Source: an uncultured Bacteroidaceae bacterium
GTDB taxonomy: Bacteria; Bacteroidota; Bacteroidia; Bacteroidales; Bacteroidaceae
Assembly (NCBI GenBank): GCA_905233765.1
Contig: CAJOCU010000002.1
Coordinates: forward strand, 114,274-178,273
Length of the DNA: 64,000 nt
Direction: 5' to 3'
Numbering within the stretch: position 1 is the stretch's first letter; the number at the start of each line of letters is the position of its first letter. The notes below the pieces were generated by a model. It saw only the letters and a list, made by a program, of their open reading frames with translations. It had not been told where the DNA came from and made no database searches. Made by a program: the position numbers and the translations under genes. Below are positions 35,835 to 45,464 of this stretch, in pieces.

Positions 35835-38800
35835 TTGAAGGCCGCTATTTACTTTCCACTTCTTCTTGCGGCTCTGACAATCGTGGGCTGTGTGAACCGA
35901 CCTGTATCTCCGGATGCTGGTCGGTTACGTGTGGATTCACTCAATGAGCAGGCGTACCGATGGCATTACCGCCAAGTCGATTCCGTTAGGATCTGGGCTG
36001 CGCGTGCGCTGAAGGAGGCACGACGAATCCTATATGTGGAGGGTGAGGCAGAAGCACTCAACCACCTGTCGTTCGAGCGACTGCACCAGATGGATTTCGA
36101 TAGCACGCTGGCGCTCACGAAGCAGGTCGAGGCATTGACCGATGATCCGGTGGAACGGATGGTTGCAGACGTCCTGCAAATGCGAGTAGCACAACGCACC
36201 AGTGATAACCTGGCATTCTTCAGGCATCGCACACGTGCACAACAACATCAGGCAAAGATTGCCAAAAGCAAGAAGAAACTGTCGGCACACAGAAAGCGCC
36301 GCTACGACTATTGCTGCGGCGATTTACACATTGCGGCTTCGACCTACTTCTATTACCTCGACCAGCGCGAACGGGCTATAGCGGAGATTGACGAAGCAGA
36401 GCCCTATTGTATGTTGGCGAACGATACAGCACAATGGCTATATTATAGTTACATGCGCGGCTCTGGAGGATTAAGCCGCCAGCTGGAACAGAGTGCTGTA
36501 GCCTATGAAGAGTTTGACTACTTGCTACAATGCTTCTGGGTGGCACGCCGTGACGGCTATCTCTTCTTCGAGGCCAACGCGGAGCAATCCCTGGCGACGC
36601 TCTTCGGCGACTCCACACGACTGGCGATGGTCCGTGCAAGGCAACCAGAGGTGGTGAAGGTCCTCGAGACGACCTTCGGGAGCACAGAACCGGCCATCCA
36701 AATGGCACAGGCAGCATTGGCAACCTTTGTGCGCTATGACGACCTCTACCAGAAGGCGAATGCCCTGCGAACACTGGGAGAATTGTCCTTCGTTAGCGGA
36801 GACTACGATCAAGCCATTGACTACTACGACCAAGCACTCGAATGTGTTGACTGGCAACAGGCCACCAACCAGAAAACGGTGCCGATGTGGGTCGCCAATA
36901 TACGCGAGCAACTCTCGGTGGCCTATAGCGCACTGGGGTTGAAGAGCGAGAGTGACTACAATCGCAATATCTATCTGGATCTGCTCGCCCTTTCACGCGA
37001 AGATGCGGAGCTCGAGAGCCGTGTGGAGCAGCTACAACTGAGGACGGAACGCCAACGTCAGATGCTGGCAATCATCGTTACGATGGCCTTCCTGACGACG
37101 ATCTTTGTATATCTCCTCGTGCGGACCTGGCGGCAGCGTCGCCTCTCAGAGGAACAGCAGTTGGAGAAACGCATTCAAGAGATACAAAAAACGGCAGACG
37201 ATCTACTGCAAGAACAAATCGAGGAGCAGGAGAACCTGCGTGAGCAGCAGGTTGCGACTGAGCAACGGTTGCTGCGCGACAAACGACTGAACATCGAGAA
37301 AAGGGCCAAGCTTCAACTCGTGATGGGGATAGTTCCCTTCCTCGACAGAATCATCCACGAGGTGCGAAGGATGAAGCAACGCGGCACACCCGAAGCATCT
37401 TCGTTGAAATATATTGGTGAGCTTTCCGAGCGTATCACCCATTACAATGACCTGCTGACGGACTGGATTCAAATGGAACAGGGGCAGCTGAGTCTCATGA
37501 TAACGTCGTTTCAGCTGCAACCCCTCTTCGACAGCTTGCGCAAGAGCTATTTCGCCTACAAGCAAAAAGGGCTCACGCTGGACGTGGAATCTACAGGCCT
37601 CAGTGTAAAAGCAGACCGTGCCCTTACACTATTCATGCTCAACACATTAGCTGATAACGCCCGTAAGTTCACGCCCGCAGGCGGAACGATACAGATAAGC
37701 GCCATAGAGGGCGAGAACGATGAAGGAATGTTTGTTGAGCTGTCGATACAGGACACGGGAGTCGGAATGTCGAAGGAAGATATCGACCTCATCCTTACAC
37801 ATAAGGTTTATGATGCAGCAAAAATCGGTACTCGCGAGGAGAAAACGCCCAGCGAGAAAGGCTTCGGCTTTGGACTCATGAACTGCAAAGGCATCATTGA
37901 AAAATACCGCAAGACAAACGCGCTCTTCCGCGTCTGTCAAATGGGGATCGACAGCAGGGTAGGTGAGGGGAGCCGTTTCTGGTTCCGCCTGCCACGCGTG
38001 ATAGAAGCCGTGCTAGCCGCACTGCTTTTCACGGGCAGTCCGACAGCCATGAGGGCACAGACGCCGACGCCGTATAACAACGCACATCAGACGTCGCAAG
38101 TCTATGCATTGGCTGATTCCGTCTATGAATGCAACGTACAAGGTCGTTACGCTGATGCCATCGTCTTTGCAGACAGCGCCTTCCAGGTGATCAGCCGTAA
38201 CCACGTCACTCATCATCGCAACACCCATGAGCGCCTGACATTGACGGATACAGGCAATGAGCCCATCGAAATACTCTGGTGGCAGCGTCAGGAGCCTATG
38301 GACTACTCGTTGCTGCTGAGCCTGCGCAATGAGATTGCTGTGGCAGCTCTGGCCTTGCACGATTGGCCTCTATACCGATTTAATAATCACGCCTACACGC
38401 GCTTGTATAAGCTCACGAACCAAGACCCCACACTCGAAACCTTCTGTGAACAGACAGACCGAGCGCAGGATCGCGACCGTATGGGCTTGATAACACTGAT
38501 GCTGTTGTTGCTGGTCAGCCTGCTATCATTCTATATCCTGTGGCTGCGTCCCCGAACACGCTTCCGCAAGAAGATGGCACGACTTAATGAGCAACAGCTA
38601 CAACAGTTGCAAAAGACGAAAGATGCCGAACACGCACAACGCGAAGCGGACATCGAGCTGGCAGAGGACGAGCATAACCGACGTCTCTATGAGGAGGAGC
38701 GGCTACACGTTCAAAATCAAATCATCGACAACTGCCTCTCAACCATCAAACACGAAACGATGTACTACCCCGGACGCATACAGCAACTGGCTGGACGCTT

Positions 38801-39395
38801 GGGCAACGAGGAGTCTGCGACAGAAGAATTAATGGAGACTTTAAGCGAAACCGTTGACTACTACAAGGAAGTACACACACTTTTGAGCGAGCAAGCTTTA
38901 CGTCAGTCTGAAGCCCTGAATTTCCGACGTCGAAGCATCGCGGCAGATACATTCCTGGAAGCGTTGCCACAACGTTGTCAGCTGCTGGCGCGCAAGGCAG
39001 AGGTGAATACGACGCTAGACATTGACAACAAATTGGGAAATAGATTGTTCCGTGGTGATCCCGACCTGCTGATCATGCTGATGGAGGTACTGATGGAAGC
39101 CGAAATCACATTGACAAAAGGGCGGGGGAGTAGCACCGTGAAAGCGCTCCCGCTACGGCTGGCAGTGGGAATCGATGGAAGCTTCGTCCGTTTCACTCTG
39201 TGCAATCCATTTGTGACGCTCTCTCCCGAGGAGTTGCAAGAGGTTTTCATGCCCCATGAGGGCGGCGTCCCATTCCTTGTGGCCAAACAAATCATTCGCG
39301 AACACGACACATTCTTGGGGCATTCAGGCTGCCGCATCGCAGCGGAAGCACTGGACGAAGGACACGCCGTTTGGTTCACGCTACCCATTCTTTAA
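35835..39395 (+). CDS. Double-module membrane sensor histidine kinase-like protein (DUF5112/DUF5113 type)
   Basis: The 1186-residue product starts at a TTG codon; the signal peptide ends in a lipobox-like TIVGC (Cys19). Residues 20-408 are a helical TPR-like periplasmic sensor (e.g. LRTLGELSFVSGDYDQAIDY) and 409-429 a membrane helix. Next come a coiled coil (435-490), a His-box-like DRIIHEVRR (H508) and a GHKL ATPase with N box NTLADNARKF (603-612), G1 QDTGVGM (639-645) and G2 GFGFGL (676-681). A second membrane segment (722-739), a second periplasmic region (742-880), a further helix (884-903), a coiled coil, KHET (H973) and a decayed ATPase lacking N and G1 boxes follow. I believe this matches the DUF5112/DUF5113 family of Bacteroidales. 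The response regulator follows after 27 bases. Confidence 0.8.
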   Translation: MKAAIYFPLLLAALTIVGCVNRPVSPDAGRLRVDSLNEQAYRWHYRQVDSVRIWAARALKEARRILYVEGEAEALNHLSFERLHQMDFDSTLALTKQVEALTDDPVERMVADVLQMRVAQRTSDNLAFFRHRTRAQQHQAKIAKSKKKLSAHRKRRYDYCCGDLHIAASTYFYYLDQRERAIAEIDEAEPYCMLANDTAQWLYYSYMRGSGGLSRQLEQSAVAYEEFDYLLQCFWVARRDGYLFFEANAEQSLATLFGDSTRLAMVRARQPEVVKVLETTFGSTEPAIQMAQAALATFVRYDDLYQKANALRTLGELSFVSGDYDQAIDYYDQALECVDWQQATNQKTVPMWVANIREQLSVAYSALGLKSESDYNRNIYLDLLALSREDAELESRVEQLQLRTERQRQMLAIIVTMAFLTTIFVYLLVRTWRQRRLSEEQQLEKRIQEIQKTADDLLQEQIEEQENLREQQVATEQRLLRDKRLNIEKRAKLQLVMGIVPFLDRIIHEVRRMKQRGTPEASSLKYIGELSERITHYNDLLTDWIQMEQGQLSLMITSFQLQPLFDSLRKSYFAYKQKGLTLDVESTGLSVKADRALTLFMLNTLADNARKFTPAGGTIQISAIEGENDEGMFVELSIQDTGVGMSKEDIDLILTHKVYDAAKIGTREEKTPSEKGFGFGLMNCKGIIEKYRKTNALFRVCQMGIDSRVGEGSRFWFRLPRVIEAVLAALLFTGSPTAMRAQTPTPYNNAHQTSQVYALADSVYECNVQGRYADAIVFADSAFQVISRNHVTHHRNTHERLTLTDTGNEPIEILWWQRQEPMDYSLLLSLRNEIAVAALALHDWPLYRFNNHAYTRLYKLTNQDPTLETFCEQTDRAQDRDRMGLITLMLLLLVSLLSFYILWLRPRTRFRKKMARLNEQQLQQLQKTKDAEHAQREADIELAEDEHNRRLYEEERLHVQNQIIDNCLSTIKHETMYYPGRIQQLAGRLGNEESATEELMETLSETVDYYKEVHTLLSEQALRQSEALNFRRRSIAADTFLEALPQRCQLLARKAEVNTTLDIDNKLGNRLFRGDPDLLIMLMEVLMEAEITLTKGRGSSTVKALPLRLAVGIDGSFVRFTLCNPFVTLSPEELQEVFMPHEGGVPFLVAKQIIREHDTFLGHSGCRIAAEALDEGHAVWFTLPIL

Positions 39396-39422
39396 TCTCT
39401 AAACATTAAATAACAACGAGAT

Positions 39423-40145
39423 ATGGATCCATTTAAAGTCATTATCGTCGAAGACGTCAAGCTTGAGCTCAAAGGAACTGAAGAGATCTTCCGTTCTGAC
39501 ATTCCCGAAGCACAGGTGCTGGGAACAGCTATGAACGAAAGCGAACTGTGGAAGCTGATGCGTCAGGAGCAACCGGACTTATTGCTTCTCGACCTGGGTC
39601 TCGGCGGTTCTACCACCGTTGGCGTGGATATTTGCAGACAGGTTCACACGAACTATCCCCAAGTGAAAGTGCTGATTTTCACGGGTGAGATTCTCAACGA
39701 ACGGCTGTGGGTCGATGTCCTGTCTGCCGGAGCCGATGGCATTATCCTAAAGACGGGAGAACTGCTTACGCGCAACGACGTGCGCCAGGTGATGGACGGC
39801 AAACGCTTGGTTTTCAACGAGCCCATCCTCGAGAAAATCGTGGCACGATTCAAGAAAAGTGTCGTGAATGAAACACGCCGTACAGATGCCGTCATCGATT
39901 ACGATATCGACGAGTATGACGAGCGTTTCCTTAGGCATCTGGCACTAGGCTATACCAAGGATATGATTTCGGCTCTCAAAGGAATGCCCTTCGGTGTCAA
40001 GAGCCTGGAGAAACGCCAAGTAGATCTCATCAATCGTCTCTTCCCCGAGAATGAAAGGAATGGCGTCAACGCCACTCGTCTCGTCGTTCGTGCACTACAA
40101 CTGCGAATCATCGACTTAGACAGCCTGAAAGCAGACGATGAATAA
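39423..40145 (+). CDS. Response regulator with LuxR-like output domain
   Basis: The 240-residue protein has a receiver domain (1-120) with the acidic pair E10-D11, the phospho-acceptor Asp57 in LLLLDLGLG, T87 in IFTGE and K110 in ILKTGE. The C-terminal part (about 150-240) has the spacing of a LuxR/NarL-type helix-turn-helix: DERFLRHLALGYTKDMISAL, then SLEKRQVDLINRLFP and ATRLVVRALQLRIIDL. It most likely binds DNA as the output of the adjacent double-module kinase. It overlaps the helicase gene by eight bases. Confidence 0.88.
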   Translation: MDPFKVIIVEDVKLELKGTEEIFRSDIPEAQVLGTAMNESELWKLMRQEQPDLLLLDLGLGGSTTVGVDICRQVHTNYPQVKVLIFTGEILNERLWVDVLSAGADGIILKTGELLTRNDVRQVMDGKRLVFNEPILEKIVARFKKSVVNETRRTDAVIDYDIDEYDERFLRHLALGYTKDMISALKGMPFGVKSLEKRQVDLINRLFPENERNGVNATRLVVRALQLRIIDLDSLKADDE

Positions 40146-42510
40146 TCCCGACCTACAAGAGCTGAACGCCGCCCAGCAGGAAGCGGTTCTCTATTGCGAC
40201 GGACCATCCCTCGTGATTGCGGGTGCAGGGTCTGGTAAGACACGTGTCCTCACCTATAAAATTGCTCATTTGCTCAGCAAGGGGATGGCGCCGTGGAGCA
40301 TCCTAGCCCTGACCTTCACCAACAAGGCTGCCGAGGAGATGAAACAACGAATAGCGCAGCAGGTAGGTCTGGAACTGGCACAACGTCTTTGGATGGGAAC
40401 CTTCCACAGTATCTTTGCCCGGATTCTGAGAACGGAACATGAGGCCATCAAGTTCAGTTCTGACTTCACCATCTACGACAGCGCCGACAGCAAAAGCCTC
40501 ATCAAGTCAATTGTTGAACCATTTATTGATGAAGAAATGCGTCCTTTCGTTAATCAAATATATTCTAAAGCTTTATTAGAATCTACAAAACGTGAGGAAA
40601 TAAAAAAGGAAAGAGATAAAATAGCTAAACGATACGCTCCCAATAGAATACATAATAAAATATCCTCATTAAAGAACAGGCTCATTACACCGCAAGATTA
40701 TCAAAGAAATAATGACTTTATAGAGGCTGATTATAATGACGGCATAAGGTTTTTCTCAGATATCTATCTCAAATATTGGGAGAGATGTCGCCAATCGAAT
40801 GCTTTAGATTTTGATGATTTGCTTCTTTATACATATCTTTTATTCCATTATTACCCTGACATCTTAGCCAAATACGAGGACCGCTTTGATTTTGTTTTGG
40901 TCGATGAGTATCAGGATACAAACTACGCGCAGCACGCCATTGTGTGGCAGTTGACACAGCATAAGAAGAAGGTTTGCGTCGTTGGCGACGATGCCCAGAG
41001 CATTTATAGCTTTCGTGGAGCCAACATCGACAATATATTGAATTTCCATAAGTTATACGAAAACGCAAAACTCTTTAAGCTCGAGCAGAACTACCGATCG
41101 ACGCAGAATATTGTGGGGGCTGCCAACAGCGTTATCAAACATAATCGTGGACAAATATACAAGGAGGTCTATTCAGAAAAAGTAGTAGGTGAACCTCTAC
41201 ATCTCTATGGATTTTACAGCGATTTAGAAGAGGCTGCAGGCGTAGCACGAAAGGTGTTAAACCTCAATCGCTACGACCATATTCCATGGAACGAAATCGC
41301 CATTCTCTACCGCACGAACGCTCAGAGCCGAACCTTCGAAGAGGCTTTTCGCAAACAAGATATCCCGTACCGCATCTACGGTGGCGTTTCATTCTACCAA
41401 CGCAAGGAAATCAAGGATATGATTGCCTACTTCCGTCTGGCGGTGAATCCCAATGACGAGGAAGCTATCAAACGCGTCATTAATTATCCTGCACGCGGAA
41501 TTGGACAGACAACTGTTCAGAAGGTGCTGACGGTGGCATCAGAACAGGGACTCAGTGTATGGCAAGTGCTCTCGAATACCTCTGCATATAACCTTGGAAT
41601 CAATCGCGGTACAGAAGCAAAGCTCAATTCTTTCGTACAGCTTATCGATAGCTTCCGAAGCGTTGTATATCAAGAAGATGCAGCAAAACTTGGGCTTCGC
41701 ATAGCCCGAGAATCCGGAGTGATGGCAGATATCTTCAGAGGGCGTGAGCCAGAGGACATCTCACGCCAGGAGAACCTGCAGGAATTGATGGACGGCATAC
41801 AACAATTCGTAGATGATAGGGTAGAGGAAGAGGGTAGTGAGCGGGCTTATTTGACTCATTATCTGCAAGAAGTGGCGCTCGTCAGCGATCTTGATGAGAG
41901 TGTCGACGATCACACGGAAAAGGTCTCGCTGATGACGGTTCACTCAGCTAAGGGGCTGGAATTCAAGGCCGTCTTTATCGTAGGAATGGAAGAAGACTTG
42001 TTCCCAAATCAGATGTCGAATTCTTCACCACGTGAGATGGAAGAAGAACGCAGACTGTTTTATGTCGCGATTACACGTGCTGAAGAACACTGCTATCTCA
42101 CGTTCGCAAAGAATCGCTACCGTTATGGAAAAAGTGAATTCTGTACGCCCAGTAGTTTCCTCAATGAGATAGATTCACGATTCGTGAAAAACGAAAGTGA
42201 AATGACAACGCCCATACGTCCACGTAGTTTTACAAGAATGTCATTTGACAACGTGTACGAATCGGATATGAAACCGGAGATGAAACCAATGGGTGTTCGT
42301 TCTGTTTCATCGAGTCAACCAGTAGAACAAACGCAAACGGCTGCAGGAACACTACAAATTGGATCCAGAATCGAACATACTCGTTTCGGTCAAGGCACTG
42401 TGACAGCGCTATCCGGAACAGGCATTGATGCAAAGGCCACTGTTGCCTTTGACAATGTCGGGAGCAAGCAATTACTACTTCGTTTCGCCAAATTATCTAT
42501 TTTGAGCTAA
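40138..42510 (+). CDS. pcrA: UvrD/PcrA-family superfamily 1 DNA helicase
   Basis: The 790-residue protein has the full UvrD motif set: Q motif LNAAQQEAV, Walker A AGAGSGKTRVL, motif Ia LTFTNKAAEEM, Walker B LVDEYQDTN, motif III GDDAQSIYSFRGA, motif IV EQNYRSTQNI, motif V TVHSAKGLEF and motif VI LFYVAITRAEE. The end has a Tudor-like IGSRIEHTRFGQGTV as in PcrA, which links it to RNA polymerase. It unwinds DNA in excision repair and clears replication blocks. Residues about 120-240 (domain 1B) are encoded by strikingly AT-rich DNA with AAA/AGA/ATA codons, unlike the flanks. It starts eight bases before the end of the response regulator gene. Confidence 0.93.
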   Translation: MNNPDLQELNAAQQEAVLYCDGPSLVIAGAGSGKTRVLTYKIAHLLSKGMAPWSILALTFTNKAAEEMKQRIAQQVGLELAQRLWMGTFHSIFARILRTEHEAIKFSSDFTIYDSADSKSLIKSIVEPFIDEEMRPFVNQIYSKALLESTKREEIKKERDKIAKRYAPNRIHNKISSLKNRLITPQDYQRNNDFIEADYNDGIRFFSDIYLKYWERCRQSNALDFDDLLLYTYLLFHYYPDILAKYEDRFDFVLVDEYQDTNYAQHAIVWQLTQHKKKVCVVGDDAQSIYSFRGANIDNILNFHKLYENAKLFKLEQNYRSTQNIVGAANSVIKHNRGQIYKEVYSEKVVGEPLHLYGFYSDLEEAAGVARKVLNLNRYDHIPWNEIAILYRTNAQSRTFEEAFRKQDIPYRIYGGVSFYQRKEIKDMIAYFRLAVNPNDEEAIKRVINYPARGIGQTTVQKVLTVASEQGLSVWQVLSNTSAYNLGINRGTEAKLNSFVQLIDSFRSVVYQEDAAKLGLRIARESGVMADIFRGREPEDISRQENLQELMDGIQQFVDDRVEEEGSERAYLTHYLQEVALVSDLDESVDDHTEKVSLMTVHSAKGLEFKAVFIVGMEEDLFPNQMSNSSPREMEEERRLFYVAITRAEEHCYLTFAKNRYRYGKSEFCTPSSFLNEIDSRFVKNESEMTTPIRPRSFTRMSFDNVYESDMKPEMKPMGVRSVSSSQPVEQTQTAAGTLQIGSRIEHTRFGQGTVTALSGTGIDAKATVAFDNVGSKQLLLRFAKLSILS

Positions 42511-42606
42511 CCAGTGTTATGTTTAATAGTGGGTGTGTAAAATCATAATCGAAACTAATCTGTAACTAAGAACTCACCCTCCTAAGAGTAAATAATTGGA
42601 GGAAAA

Positions 42607-42638
42607 GTTGGCTACATCAATTAAAAAGGCTACATTTG
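42607..42638 (+). promoter_or_regulatory. Promoter of the secreted HExxH protein
   Basis: GTTG (42607-42610, one mismatch to TTTG) and TACATTTG (42631-42638) are 20 bases apart. The octamer GGCTACAT occurs three times around it (42610, 42629 and 42649), a possible regulator-binding array. Confidence 0.55.
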
Positions 42639-42685
42639 CCGCATCAAAGGCTACATTTACTGAATAAACTAACGAATCGACTTAT

Positions 42686-45403
42686 ATGAGGAAGAATTAT
42701 TTCCAAACAATGTTGCTGGCAATGACTATGAGCTGCTGCCTGACGGCCTTTGCAGACGAAGTTAACATGACTAGCCGCATTCAGAATCCGAGTTTTGAGA
42801 ACGGTACAGCCGGTTGGACTGTCATCTCTCTCTCTCCACAAACAAATAATTCTTTCACGAAGAAAGCTGGTACAACATATTTGGAAAAATGGGTCTCCAG
42901 CGGTGGCGCCGGCAACGCTAGCGTAACACAGAAGCTAAGCGGCCTTCCCGCTGGTAACTATCGCCTAACGGTTGCCGCCCAGAACATCCTTCAGAGTTCT
43001 GAAACTTCAGCACAAACGGGTGTTTCCGTCTTTGCAGTTAATGTGGATAACAACACCACTGTCACAAAAGCGGATGATTATAGCGTCACATTTTCAACAG
43101 CCGGCAGTATTGTAGCCACAGGAACAGACGTGACCGTTGGTTTCCGTGCTGTCAGTGCCACAGGCAATTATGTTTGCGTGGATAATTTCAGACTTTACTA
43201 TGTAAGTGCAGATCTCTCGCTTTTGCAAACAGCCGTTTCAAATGCAGAAGCCGCCATATCCTATGCAGAAACACTTGCGGGCATTCAGCCTAAAATCAAG
43301 GCAGATTTTCTCGCAGCTATCGCCGCAGCCAAGGCCGCCACAGAATCATCCACAGACGAAGAACTACGTGCTATGGCTATTGAACTTGCTGACAAACAGA
43401 CTGCAGCAAGAGAAAATATAGATGTCCTGAATACGCTGAAAAAGCAGGCTAATAAAGCAAAAACACTTTTACAAAAAACAGCTTACAAGGTTCCGGCAGC
43501 GATGTACATAGCACCTCTGCAAACAGCTTATGATGAAGCATTGGTTATCCTCGGCTTGGAAACAGATGATGACGCAAATCCTGTCATCGACAGGCTTATT
43601 ATCGCAAATGATAATGCAAATGCCAGTAGCGAATCACGAAACAATTTAAACAAATCCATCAAGATTGCCAAAAATCTCCTCAATAATAGTGAAACAGTGT
43701 ATGGCAAGGAAGCTTTACAAAGTGCCATCGCTGCCGCAGAAGCCATTCGTGACGGCGAGACCTCAACACCTCAGCAGATGGACCAGGCCAAGTTCGACAT
43801 AGAAAGTGCTACCCTACAATGCCGCATTGATAATGGTTCAGGCGAAGCGCCCACAGCTACAACGGTCACCTCCTTTATCATACCGGCCGCCCACGGCGCT
43901 CTTATACGAGCCTCATTTTCAGACGAATCCAATATCGTAGAAAAAGGTATATGCTGGAGCAAAAATCGAGATCCGAGGATCACCGATTATCGCAGCACAG
44001 ACAAATATGAATTAAATGGATATATCATTCATATTAAGGATATGGAACCTGCTAGTGTCTATTATGCTCGTGCTTATGCAAGGACACAGACCTACGCTGT
44101 CGGCTATGGCGAAGTTGTCAAGGTTGTGACGTTACCTGAAGGCGGCTGCGTCGGGACATGGAACAATGGCGCTCCAGACGAAGCTGCAAATAAGCGATGC
44201 AGAGAGGCAATTCAGCAGACAATGGATTATCTGAATGAATGGACAGCGATCCAAGGTTTTCGTCTCACAGGCTCCTATGGAGCCAGCACCCCTACTGCGG
44301 ACTGCTCATACGGAGGTTCAATGCGCATCGGTCCCAATGCTGGTAACCAGGCTATCGGAACCGTGATTCACGAGACAGGTCACGGCGTTGGCGTGGGACA
44401 ACATTGGCGCTGGACAAACTGCTCCGATACTCGAGAGAACACCACCTGGGGCAAATGGCTTGGCAGTTGGGCCAATAAGACCCTCCAGTTTTTGGAAAAC
44501 AACTATGGAGAAGGTACATTCATGACTGGAGATGGTGTACACGGCTGGGGGAACAACGCCAGCTTCGACTGGTTTGTCAATGGAGCTGATAAGGACACTC
44601 ACAAACCTCTTCAGTACATTGGTGGCTGCGCCCTACTCTATTCCCTCTATATCGATGGCCTTTGCCCCACTTGGGGATATCCCAACGGTGTTCCAGGCTA
44701 TACCTATAACTTTGATGATACGAAAAAATACTATATCAAGTGCGAAGATGCCAACCGCGGTCTCTACGACGGTTTCCTCTATCAGCGCACAAGCACGGGC
44801 GCTGCTGCTTGGAAAGTTGCTTACCATACAGACCTGGACGATGATGCTGCTTGGTACATCGAGTACGATGCCGAAAGCGGTTTCTATCGCTTCAAGAATG
44901 TGGAATCTGGAAGATACCTCTCTCATACCAGTAATATAAGTATGATCGCAACGGTGTCCCCCTCAACCAACCAAAAATTCCAGCTGTTGCCGGGCCGTAA
45001 AGATCTTATTATTAATGAAGGATCCACATCATACACAATCCCCAGTTTCTGGTTTACTTGGGATAACAGCGGCAACAAATCCATGACTTTTGGAGCCCTC
45101 TCCAAAACCACAGGCTACGGAAATGTTACCGTTACGGACTTCAACTTCAGTGACGCAGGAGGGACTATGCAGCGTTTTGTCATTCTCTCCGAGGATGAAT
45201 TGGAGGCTTACGAGCAAGCCGCCCTGCCTACAGGTATTCGTTCAGTGCCTGCTGAAGATGGCGAGGCTGCATCTGCCAACACACCCGTTTACAGCATAGA
45301 TGGACGTCTCATCCGCACGGCTCCCACCAACGGGTCACTGCAAGACATGAATGTTTCACGAGGCATCTACATCATCAATGGCAAGAAAGTCGTTGTTCGC
45401 TAA
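42686..45403 (+). CDS. Secreted multidomain zinc-metallopeptidase-like protein with C-terminal sorting-type tail
   Basis: The 905-residue protein has a signal peptide (ending CCLTAFA), a carbohydrate-binding-like beta domain (about 27-172, SFENGTAGWTV to CVDNFRLYYV) and helical FIVAR-like repeats (175-380). A fibronectin-like domain (390-483) precedes a catalytic region around HETGHGVGVGQH (562-573). The HExxH plus following histidine resembles metzincins, but the third His is one residue further away than in HExxHxxGxxH. A ricin-like beta-trefoil segment follows (YYIKCEDANRGLYDGFL; YRFKNVESGRYLSH). The end reads VSRGIYIINGKKVVVR. It is probably exported to act on host or dietary glycoproteins (inference). 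Confidence 0.75.
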   Translation: MRKNYFQTMLLAMTMSCCLTAFADEVNMTSRIQNPSFENGTAGWTVISLSPQTNNSFTKKAGTTYLEKWVSSGGAGNASVTQKLSGLPAGNYRLTVAAQNILQSSETSAQTGVSVFAVNVDNNTTVTKADDYSVTFSTAGSIVATGTDVTVGFRAVSATGNYVCVDNFRLYYVSADLSLLQTAVSNAEAAISYAETLAGIQPKIKADFLAAIAAAKAATESSTDEELRAMAIELADKQTAARENIDVLNTLKKQANKAKTLLQKTAYKVPAAMYIAPLQTAYDEALVILGLETDDDANPVIDRLIIANDNANASSESRNNLNKSIKIAKNLLNNSETVYGKEALQSAIAAAEAIRDGETSTPQQMDQAKFDIESATLQCRIDNGSGEAPTATTVTSFIIPAAHGALIRASFSDESNIVEKGICWSKNRDPRITDYRSTDKYELNGYIIHIKDMEPASVYYARAYARTQTYAVGYGEVVKVVTLPEGGCVGTWNNGAPDEAANKRCREAIQQTMDYLNEWTAIQGFRLTGSYGASTPTADCSYGGSMRIGPNAGNQAIGTVIHETGHGVGVGQHWRWTNCSDTRENTTWGKWLGSWANKTLQFLENNYGEGTFMTGDGVHGWGNNASFDWFVNGADKDTHKPLQYIGGCALLYSLYIDGLCPTWGYPNGVPGYTYNFDDTKKYYIKCEDANRGLYDGFLYQRTSTGAAAWKVAYHTDLDDDAAWYIEYDAESGFYRFKNVESGRYLSHTSNISMIATVSPSTNQKFQLLPGRKDLIINEGSTSYTIPSFWFTWDNSGNKSMTFGALSKTTGYGNVTVTDFNFSDAGGTMQRFVILSEDELEAYEQAALPTGIRSVPAEDGEAASANTPVYSIDGRLIRTAPTNGSLQDMNVSRGIYIINGKKVVVR

Positions 45404-45464
45404 CATCAAACTTTAAACCTAAAACTTTCAACTTCAACGTTAAACGATTAAACGTTAAACGAAT

